A DNA stretch of 64,000 nucleotides from Novosphingobium sp. SG919 (GTDB lineage: Bacteria; Pseudomonadota; Alphaproteobacteria; Sphingomonadales; Sphingomonadaceae): positions 1 to 64,000 of the forward strand of contig NZ_JABCNG010000002.1 of the NCBI RefSeq assembly GCF_012932495.1, written 5' to 3'. The notes beneath the pieces were generated by a model. The model had not been told where the DNA came from. It ran no database searches and saw only the letters and a program-made list of their open reading frames with translations. The number at the start of each line of letters is the position of its first letter. Position 1 is the stretch's first letter. This document shows, one piece after another, positions 57,692 through 64,000 of the stretch. Made by a program: the position numbers and the translations under genes.

Positions 57692-60691
57692 TCAGAACTT
57701 AGAACGGATCAGGAAAGCGATGTGGCGATCGGTTTCTTCCCAGGCATAGCGCGGGTGAAGGCTGGCCGGACCAACATCGATATAGGTCTTGGCCTTGAGC
57801 AGGTTCTGCGCCTGCAGGCCCACCTTCACGTTGCTGTTGACGTCCACGATGAACGAGGCGTCGAGCTGGCCATAGGCTTCGTTCCACACCGGCTGGTTGA
57901 CGTTGGCGCCGTTGGCATTGGCCAGGTATTCCGAACGCCAGTTGTAGGCAAGGCGTGCCGAAACCCCATACTTTTCATAGAGCAGCGCCGCGTTGAACGA
58001 ATGCTTGGACAGGCCCTGCATCGGCAGGTCGCCCGGCAGCAGGCTGCCCGGGGCAAGCTGCGGGTTCGCCGGGTTGCGACCGCCGGTGCTCTGGATGAAG
58101 GTATAGTTGCCGTTGAAGCCCAGGCCCGACAGCGCGCCCGGCAGGCTGTCGAAGAACATGGTGTAACCCGCTTCCACGCCCTTGATCGTGCCATGCCCGC
58201 CATTGACCGGAATGTTGACCTGGAAATCCTGGGTCACGCCATTGCGCGTCAACGTAACGGTGCTGGCCTGCGGGCTGATATAGTTGGTAACGTCCTTGAA
58301 GAACGCTGCCAGCGTCACCGCGTTGGCCTTGCCGAAGTAGTATTCGAAGCTGGCGTCGAAGTTCCACGCGCGGATCGGCTTGAGGTAGGGATTGCCACCC
58401 GTGAGCGTGCGCGGCGCCGTGACGGCAGGCGTATAACCGTCGGACTGGAAGCTGAAGTTGTACGTCTGGTTGGCCTGGAGATCGGTAAAGCTCGGGCGAT
58501 AGATCGCCTTGCCCACCGCAAAGCGCAGGATGGTCTTGTCGTTGAGATAGAACCGCGAATTGAAGGTGGGCAGCACGTCGGTATAGCTGTTGCGGGCATC
58601 GACCGGCGTCTTGCTGCCATCGCCCACGAACGTGGCGGCATTGACCAGCGCCTGGCACGCTGCCGCGCCGTTGGCCGCGACGCACGCGGCCGCCGTTTGC
58701 GAGTTGGACGAGGACGAATTGAGCGTGGGCAGGAAGATCGCGCCCACCGCGGTGGTGCGGGTGCGGATCACGCGGACGCCGATGTTGCCATCAAACCGGC
58801 CGAGCAAGCCACCTTCGTCACCAAAGCGCGCCATGGCATAGCCGGCCAGAGTCTTTTCGGTCTGGGTGTTGGTGCCATAGGCGTTGTTCGAGCCGGCGCT
58901 GCCGTCGAACGCAGCGTCGGTCAGCGGCGACCAGCCGCCATTGCCGCTCTGCGTCGTCACCAGATACTTGTAGGCATTGGCCGCGCCCTTGTCGAGCAAG
59001 CCGCTCTTGGCGAACCAGCCGCCCGGCACGCTGACATTGCCGCCCATGAAGTTGTTGAAGGCGAGCCGCGTGGTCTGGCCGGTCAGGCCGACGTTCCCAG
59101 GATCCTGGTTGAGATAGACCGGCGTGCCGCCACCCCAATAGGCGGTGCTGAGCAGGCCCCAGTTATAGTTGGTCGACTGCGTGACCAGGTCCTTGGACGT
59201 GTTGCGGAAACCAACCTTGAAGGCTTTGAAGAAGTTGCCCTCGTCAAGCGTATAGGTCACGTCGGCCCGCTCTGCCCACGAGGACGCTCGATTGTTCTCG
59301 TTGTGCTGCATGGCAGCATACCAGAAATAGTTCGCCGGATCGTTCAGGCTCAACCCGTTTTCGATGAAATTGAGGCTGGGCGTCTTGCCGGTCAGGTCGA
59401 ATGACACCGAGGGGCGATTGCCGTTGAGACCGAACCCGTCAAACGCCGTCAGGCTGTAGACGCTGGCGTGCGAATTGACGTGATCGACGTCCACGCTCAC
59501 CGTCAGGTGATCGGTCGGCGTCCAGAACATGCTGCCATAGAATTCGCGCGTCACCTTGTCCTGCTGGCCGACGCGGGTGTCATAGGTGAGTTGCGCGTTG
59601 GTCAACGTGCCGGTGGCCAGGGTATGTTGCGGCCCGGTAAAGGTGAAGCTGGGATCGAGGGCGAAGCCACCGTTCTGGTCGTTGATCCCCACAGCGTTTT
59701 CGGTGTCGCGCGGCGTCACCTTGGCGACCATGCCTTCGAACGTGAACAGCAGGCTGGACGAAGGCTTGATCTGCAGCACGGCGTCATAGGAGTGGCGCAC
59801 CTGCGTCCATTCCACCGAGCGATAGCCCAAGCCACTGGGCAGCGCCACGGTGGTGCCGGCGGGCAGGCCCGATTGCGCCGACGTCAGCGTCGTGGTGCTG
59901 ATGGAACCGGTCTGGATCGCGTCGGTGCGGTTGCCGGTCTTGCCGGTGGACGCCGACAGTTGCAGGCCGATTTCCGTGCCGCCGGGCGTGTCCCAGCGGT
60001 GGCTGATGACGGCGTTGCCGGAGAAGAAGCCTTCCTTGCGCTTGTCGGCATAGTTCCAATCGCCCGAAACGGCGATGAAGTTCTTGGAATCGAGCGGCTT
60101 GCGCGTGCGCAGGTCGACGATACCGGCGATCCCGCCTTCGACCATATCGGCCGACGGCGTCTTGTAGACGTCCACCGCACCCATGAGGTCGGGCGAGACG
60201 TCTTCAAAGCTCAGACCACGGCCGCTGTTGGCCGAGAATACGTCGTGCCCATTGATTTCGCTGCGCGTCCACGAGAGGCCACGAATGAACACGCCGCCGC
60301 CTTCGGCCGGGACACGGCCGGGGTCGCTGCCTTCGAGCGTGTTGACGTCGCCGGTACGCTGGATGGTGATGCCAGGCACGCGCTGAAGCGCTTCCGACAC
60401 GGTACGATCGGGCAGGGCGCCGATGTCCTGAGCGGAAATGGAATCGACGATCACCTGCGAATTGCGCTTGGTATTGAGCGCATTGCTCAGCGAGCCGCGA
60501 ATACCGGTAACAATGATCGAGGGGACGCTGGGTTCTTCGGCCGCTTTGGCCTTGTCTGCAGCAGCTTGCGCGGCTTCCTGCGCGTGCGCGGACCCTGCCG
60601 CAAGCGACGCGGCCATCACCAGGCTGGAGGTGACAAGGAACCCGATCTTACGTGTGTTTCGGCGCGTGCTGCGCACAACAACTTGGTGCAT
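57692..60691 (-). CDS. TonB-dependent receptor, carbohydrate type (999 aa)
   Basis: A 999-residue receptor of the TonB-Xanth-Caul type. A long basic N-terminus (RSTRRNTRK) precedes the signal-peptide core ending in GSAHAQ (about residue 37). TonB-box-like SIIVTGIRGSLSNAL, the plug landmark AQDIGALPDRTVSEALQRVPG, and a barrel ending in LIRSKF follow. GGAGGGG lies upstream of the ATG at 60691. It is followed by two flavin halogenase genes and preceded by a long AT-containing leader with a weaker LacI-type site. Its large size and TIGR01782-like pattern suggest uptake of a glycan oligosaccharide, likely in the same regulon as the GH31 and GH43 enzymes. Confidence 0.95.
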   Translation of the reverse strand: MHQVVVRSTRRNTRKIGFLVTSSLVMAASLAAGSAHAQEAAQAAADKAKAAEEPSVPSIIVTGIRGSLSNALNTKRNSQVIVDSISAQDIGALPDRTVSEALQRVPGITIQRTGDVNTLEGSDPGRVPAEGGGVFIRGLSWTRSEINGHDVFSANSGRGLSFEDVSPDLMGAVDVYKTPSADMVEGGIAGIVDLRTRKPLDSKNFIAVSGDWNYADKRKEGFFSGNAVISHRWDTPGGTEIGLQLSASTGKTGNRTDAIQTGSISTTTLTSAQSGLPAGTTVALPSGLGYRSVEWTQVRHSYDAVLQIKPSSSLLFTFEGMVAKVTPRDTENAVGINDQNGGFALDPSFTFTGPQHTLATGTLTNAQLTYDTRVGQQDKVTREFYGSMFWTPTDHLTVSVDVDHVNSHASVYSLTAFDGFGLNGNRPSVSFDLTGKTPSLNFIENGLSLNDPANYFWYAAMQHNENNRASSWAERADVTYTLDEGNFFKAFKVGFRNTSKDLVTQSTNYNWGLLSTAYWGGGTPVYLNQDPGNVGLTGQTTRLAFNNFMGGNVSVPGGWFAKSGLLDKGAANAYKYLVTTQSGNGGWSPLTDAAFDGSAGSNNAYGTNTQTEKTLAGYAMARFGDEGGLLGRFDGNIGVRVIRTRTTAVGAIFLPTLNSSSSNSQTAAACVAANGAAACQALVNAATFVGDGSKTPVDARNSYTDVLPTFNSRFYLNDKTILRFAVGKAIYRPSFTDLQANQTYNFSFQSDGYTPAVTAPRTLTGGNPYLKPIRAWNFDASFEYYFGKANAVTLAAFFKDVTNYISPQASTVTLTRNGVTQDFQVNIPVNGGHGTIKGVEAGYTMFFDSLPGALSGLGFNGNYTFIQSTGGRNPANPQLAPGSLLPGDLPMQGLSKHSFNAALLYEKYGVSARLAYNWRSEYLANANGANVNQPVWNEAYGQLDASFIVDVNSNVKVGLQAQNLLKAKTYIDVGPASLHPRYAWEETDRHIAFLIRSKF

Positions 60692-60849
60692 AACCCCTCC
60701 CAATTGCAGGCTATATTTGAAATTTCGACGAATTTTTAGACATTTACAGGCCGCGTGGGCCCCAAGCCCGACACGACCGCCGCCAAGAACTGGAACTGAA
60801 CCCCCGATTTCCTCTCCTGATTGCGCCGCGTTTCCGTGCACATCATCTG

Positions 60850-60863
60850 CGTTAACGCTACCA
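60850..60863. promoter_or_regulatory. Weaker LacI-family operator (site 3)
   Basis: On the minus strand this reads TGGTAGCGTTAACG, 11 of 14 matches to the TGRTAGCGCTAYCA pattern of the other sites, with the same TGGTAGCG half. It lies 159 bases upstream of the TonB receptor start, far for a simple repressor site, unless the promoter is also distant. Confidence 0.45.
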
Positions 60864-61078
60864 TTACACCGCGTGATTCGCAAATCCGATTATCAACAAA
60901 TCGACACATTCGGCCCCTCGCGGCGAGGGTGGGTGTGAAGGCATCGGAAACGAGCGATTTTTCTGCTTCGCATCATTTCTTTATTTTCAATACTTTGGAA
61001 TTATAATATCAATGAGATAAGGGCGTTTCGCACCCCACCATGGTGCATTGCGATAGTGCGCAAAACGACCGCAAAAGA

Positions 61079-61093
61079 GCCCCTGAAGGGGGC
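61079..61093 (-). terminator. Probable Rho-independent terminator after GH43
   Basis: On the minus strand a GCCCC/GGGGC stem with a five-base loop is followed by TCTTTTG. It lies 78 bases beyond the GH43 stop. The stem is short but the T-tract is in the right place. Confidence 0.45.
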
Positions 61094-61170
61094 CTTGAAG
61101 TGTTGCACAAGAGCAACGGACAAAACTGTATTTTTATTCCAATTTGGTTTTCCGCGCTGCCTGCTGCGCG

Positions 61171-62808
61171 TTACAACGCGCGATAGGCGAAGTCGCTGAA
61201 GCGCACCTGGCCCGTACCGGCGCTGTAAAGCCCGACCTTGAGGCTGAGAAAGCCGCCGAAGGTGTTGTGATGCATGCCCGAAACATCCATGCGCAAACCG
61301 TGCAGCGCCCAGGTATGTCCCCCGTCGTGTGACAGCCAGAACGTCACGATCTGGTCCTGGCTGGTCAGCCTGACGCGCAGCGGCCCGGCGGGCAAAGGTG
61401 CACGGGCCCAGGCCATTTCCTGCGCATATTGCCACAGCTTGGCGACATCGGCGGTAAAGCCCAGCCCCACGAAGGCCTGGTGGTTGTAGAACAGCAGCAG
61501 CCCGCCTTCGCCGCCATCGTGCCGGTCGATCGTCACCTCCACGGCAAAGGCACGATCCGGCACGACCATGGTCAGCGGGCTGCTGTCCGCCGGCGTCTTG
61601 CCGCTGCCGGCCAGCACCAAGCCGGCACCGGGGCGCGCCACACGGTCCATCTCGTGCAGGGACGGTTCGTGAAACGCCCATTGCAGGCCAAAACGATCGT
61701 GGGCGAAATCATCCGACAGGGCCATGCCGGATGGACCCGCGCGACCACCACGCGGCTTGGGCAAGGGGCGCGAAAGATCGCCCCCCATCGCCTTGGGCCA
61801 GCCTTCGGCGGTCCACACGATCGGTTCCAGCAAGGTTTGCCGGCCCAGCGTGCGATAGCCATTTTCATAGCCGTGATAGATCATCCACCAATCGCCGCCC
61901 GGCCCTTCCACCATGGTGGCGTGCCCGCGCGACCACCACGGCTCGGCTGCATCGACCGTGCGCACGATCGGATTGTGCGGGCAATGCTCCCACGGGCCGT
62001 GCACCGAGCGCGAACGCGCCACGATGACCATGTGCCCGGTGGGTGGCCCGGCCGTGCCGCCCACGGCCGTGGTGATATAGAACCAACCGTTGCGGCGCAG
62101 CAGCTTGGGCCCTTCGGGCGAAAAGCCTTCCACGATCCAGTCCTGCGGATAGACCCACGGCGCATAGGCCGGCTCCAGCGGCCCGGCGGTCGAAAGGCCG
62201 TCGGGCGCCAGGCGGATCTTGCGAATGCCGTTGACGAAGAGATAGCGCTCACCGTCTTCGCCCACCACGTGCCCCGGATCGATGCAGCCGGGGATGTTCA
62301 GATCCACCGGGTCGCTCCATGGCCCTTCGATCCGCTCGGCATGGATCGCATAGATCGACCAGCGATCGCCATCAGGCGCGGCGGGTATGTAGATGAAATA
62401 GCGCCCGGCATGCTTGCACAGGTCCACCGCCCACACGGTCCCGAGCGGCTTGTGCAGGGCTGGGCCGACCGGCGCCCAATTCACCAGGTCGGTCGATTTC
62501 CAGATGATGAGGCCTGGATAGGAATAGAACGACGAAAACGTCATGTAATAGGTATCGCCATCCTTGAGCACGGTGGGATCGGGATGATCGCCGCCAAGGA
62601 TGGGATTGCGATAGGTGCCGTTGCCCAAGTCGGCACGGCGCTGCCCTTCCTGTCCACGCGCCCACGCCGGTGCGGCAGCGGCAGGGTGGCACGCGGCGGC
62701 CGCGCCGGGCGCTGCGGCCCATGCCGAGGCGGCGACGGGCAACCCGGCCGGAGCCAATCCGGCAACGGCGAGGGCCTTGAACGCATCGCGGCGGGTCGGA
62801 TCGGTCAT
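61171..62808 (-). CDS. Tat-exported GH43 glycosidase with C-terminal beta-sandwich
   Basis: A 545-residue enzyme with a twin-arginine leader (TRRDAFKALAVAGLAPAG, about 5-22). The five-bladed propeller starts with NGTYRNPILGGDHPDPTVLKDGDTYY-type sequence (seen as RNPILGGDHPDPTV, with the catalytic base Asp), then GCIDPGHVVGEDGERYLF, and VEGFSPEGPKLLRR with the acid Glu. A C-terminal beta-sandwich (FGLQWAFHEPSLHEM to RFSDFAYRAL) matches the second domain of beta-xylosidase/arabinofuranosidase relatives. An ATG at 62823 is also in frame. A strong LacI-type operator lies 56 bases upstream. It probably removes xylose or arabinose from oligosaccharides. Confidence 0.9.
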   Translation of the reverse strand: MTDPTRRDAFKALAVAGLAPAGLPVAASAWAAAPGAAAACHPAAAAPAWARGQEGQRRADLGNGTYRNPILGGDHPDPTVLKDGDTYYMTFSSFYSYPGLIIWKSTDLVNWAPVGPALHKPLGTVWAVDLCKHAGRYFIYIPAAPDGDRWSIYAIHAERIEGPWSDPVDLNIPGCIDPGHVVGEDGERYLFVNGIRKIRLAPDGLSTAGPLEPAYAPWVYPQDWIVEGFSPEGPKLLRRNGWFYITTAVGGTAGPPTGHMVIVARSRSVHGPWEHCPHNPIVRTVDAAEPWWSRGHATMVEGPGGDWWMIYHGYENGYRTLGRQTLLEPIVWTAEGWPKAMGGDLSRPLPKPRGGRAGPSGMALSDDFAHDRFGLQWAFHEPSLHEMDRVARPGAGLVLAGSGKTPADSSPLTMVVPDRAFAVEVTIDRHDGGEGGLLLFYNHQAFVGLGFTADVAKLWQYAQEMAWARAPLPAGPLRVRLTSQDQIVTFWLSHDGGHTWALHGLRMDVSGMHHNTFGGFLSLKVGLYSAGTGQVRFSDFAYRAL

Positions 62809-62863
62809 CGGCACAGTTCCCATGGCGCGCGCCGGTCTGCCAGCCAGCCGGGCGCTTTTACCT

Positions 62864-62877
62864 TGGTAGCGCTATCA
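62864..62877. promoter_or_regulatory. LacI-family operator (site 4)
   Basis: TGGTAGCGCTATCA, one mismatch from a perfect palindrome, lies between the LacI regulator stop and the GH43 start on the same strand. It matches sites at 14346 and 54484. Confidence 0.82.
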
Positions 62878-62908
62878 ACAGCAATATGCCCGGTCAAGCC
62901 GGCCGATG

Positions 62909-63976
62909 TCAGGCCGAAACGGCAACGCCGGTATCGGACTGGCGCAAGACCAGCGAGAAATCCACGCGCACGTGGCGCGGCGTACGCGCCTTGGCATCGA
63001 ACACGCTGTCCACCAGCAGGCGCACCGCCTCGCGCGCCATGTCGGCGACGGGCTGGCGCGCGGTGGTGAGTTCAGGCCAGACATTGGTGGCCGAGGCGGT
63101 ATCGTCGAACCCGCAGACCGAAAGCTGGCGCGGCACGTCCAATCCCATGCGATGCGCCGCCGCGATCGTGGCGGCGGCCATGTCATCGTTGCTGGCAAAG
63201 ATCGCCGAGGGCCGCTCGTCCAAAGCCAGCAATGCCAGCGCGCAATCCATGCCGGAGCGGAACGTGAAATCGCCGGTGGTTTCCAGGCGTCGGTCGGCGT
63301 CGATGCCCGCGCTTTCCAAGGCACGGCGATAGCCGTTGCGGCGCAGGGCGCTGGCCGTCTGGTTGGGCGCACCACCGATAAAACCGATGCGCTTGTGCCC
63401 CAGGGCAATGAGGCGCGCCGTCAGACCAAAGGCGGCGGCTTCATCATCGATCGTCACGGCGTGGGCCAGCGGCGAGGGCGCACCCGTGGCCACTTGCGCC
63501 ATGACCATGCCCGCCCGGTTGATGCATTCCAGCAGCAGCACGTCATCGGAAAGCGGTGGCGGCAGCAGCACGGCATCCACCCGATGCAGCAGCAGCTTGG
63601 CAGCCAGCTCATCGCGGCTCGCCTCTTCCTCGAAATGTTCGACCAGAAGCTGTGCCCCCATGGCGTTGGCCTGTTCGGTCGATCCCACCAGGAATTCGCT
63701 GAGATAGGCGGCGCTCGGGTTGGAATGGAGCAGGCCGATGCGGCATTGCCGCCCGCCGGCCAGGCTGCGCGCGGCCAGGTTGGGCACATAGCCCAGTTCG
63801 GCAATCGCCTTTTCCACTTTGGCCCGGGTGGTTTCGTGAACCTTGGGATCGCTGTTTACGACCCGCGACACGGTCATCGGCGAAACCTGGGCGAGACGCG
63901 CCACGTCGGCAACGGTGGGCCCGCGCGCGCCCCTGCGCTGGCCCCGCTTTGCGCGCCCATTGTCCTGCTCTGCCAT
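62909..63976 (-). CDS. LacI-family transcriptional regulator
   Basis: A 355-residue LacI/GalR-type repressor. A basic N-terminal tail (AKRGQRRGARG) leads into the helix-turn-helix PTVADVARLAQVSPMTVSRV and the hinge helix PNLAARSLAGG (about residues 20-68). The periplasmic-binding-type effector domain includes RIGLLHSNPSAAYLSEFL, HKRIGFIGGAPNQ, SAIFASNDDMAAATIAAA and VCGFDDTASA. GGAG precedes the ATG. It is encoded upstream of, and on the same strand as, the GH43 gene, with the operator in between. The four TAGCGCTA-type operators in the window are its best candidate targets; a xylose- or xyloglucan-derived inducer is inferred from the genes they precede. Confidence 0.95.
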   Translation of the reverse strand: MAEQDNGRAKRGQRRGARGPTVADVARLAQVSPMTVSRVVNSDPKVHETTRAKVEKAIAELGYVPNLAARSLAGGRQCRIGLLHSNPSAAYLSEFLVGSTEQANAMGAQLLVEHFEEEASRDELAAKLLLHRVDAVLLPPPLSDDVLLLECINRAGMVMAQVATGAPSPLAHAVTIDDEAAAFGLTARLIALGHKRIGFIGGAPNQTASALRRNGYRRALESAGIDADRRLETTGDFTFRSGMDCALALLALDERPSAIFASNDDMAAATIAAAHRMGLDVPRQLSVCGFDDTASATNVWPELTTARQPVADMAREAVRLLVDSVFDAKARTPRHVRVDFSLVLRQSDTGVAVSA

Positions 63977-64000
63977 CTTCCGGCTCCTACGCGCGGCTCC

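Larger units (their letters stand above)
60692..61170. other. 479-bp intergenic region between TonB receptor and GH43 genes
   Basis: No convincing gene is seen here. The left part should hold the receptor promoter and leader, with a LacI-like site at 60850. An AT-rich patch lies at about 60958-61015. A terminator-like stem for the GH43 transcript lies at 61079-61093. The rest shows no clear structure by eye; a small RNA cannot be excluded. Confidence 0.6.

Noticed and set aside
61000..61012. A TATAAT-like sequence as a plus-strand promoter for an unseen gene or small RNA.
   Set aside because: No matching -35 box or downstream structure is visible, and AT-rich stretches contain such hexamers by chance.

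Overview
The window looks like chromosome from a sphingomonad-type alphaproteobacterium (Novosphingobium/Sphingomonas-like). This is inferred from the high GC content, the tightly overlapping ATGA/GTGA gene junctions, the many TonB-dependent receptors paired with secreted glycoside hydrolases and flavin-dependent halogenases, and a Caulobacter-type xylose pathway. Coding density is very high. I see no rRNA, tRNA, insertion sequence, CRISPR array or phage gene. Nearly every gene belongs to a catabolic or uptake unit.

Region 1 (about 0.1-10.0 kb) is an amine-oxidation operon on the minus strand: aauB-aauE-aauD-aauA, two small monohaem cytochromes c, a TonB receptor, an aldehyde dehydrogenase and an acyl-CoA synthetase. 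A TetR-type regulator gene is divergent. The small subunit keeps both tryptophans that form the TTQ cofactor and looks closer to aromatic amine dehydrogenase than to methylamine dehydrogenase. The operon reads as amine to aldehyde in the periplasm, then acid, then acyl-CoA. No mauG-type TTQ-maturation gene is present.

Region 2 (10.0-16.2 kb) carries xylX-xylB-xylC-sugar transporter (oxidative D-xylose pathway), divergent from a secreted GH35 beta-galactosidase. A LacI-type operator sits between them. Similar sites precede the GH31-GH29 pair (54.5 kb), a TonB receptor-halogenase operon (60.9 kb) and a GH43 gene (62.9 kb) next to a LacI regulator gene (62.9-64.0 kb). Together these suggest a dispersed regulon for a xylose-containing glycan. 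Xyloglucan oligosaccharides fit best: galactosidase, xylosidase and fucosidase, then xylose oxidation.

Region 3 (16.2-34.0 kb) is a second sugar unit. A minus-strand operon encodes a CoA-transferase, a GH35 enzyme, a 2-keto-3-deoxy-6-deoxysugar-acid dehydrogenase and a diketo-acid hydrolase. It is divergent from an IclR regulator and an SGNH esterase. Next come GH78 and GH106 alpha-L-rhamnosidases, a TonB receptor and a GH29 fucosidase. The combination points to L-rhamnose and/or L-fucose released from plant polymers and oxidised to pyruvate and lactate.

Region 4 (33.9-43.5 kb) holds a MaoC-like protein, a ribose-type ABC importer, a Gfo/Idh oxidoreductase and a secreted GH42 galactosidase. 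It also holds two proteins with a solute-binding fold but no signal peptide; this is the least explained part of the window. Region 5 (43.6-50.4 kb) has a GntR regulator with a beta-propeller glycosidase, divergent from a TonB receptor/membrane protein/PepSY operon that looks like an iron-uptake unit, followed by a VOC protein.

Functions are inferred from motifs and remembered family features; no database search was possible. Most starts were chosen by a visible Shine-Dalgarno sequence or by overlap with the upstream stop codon.
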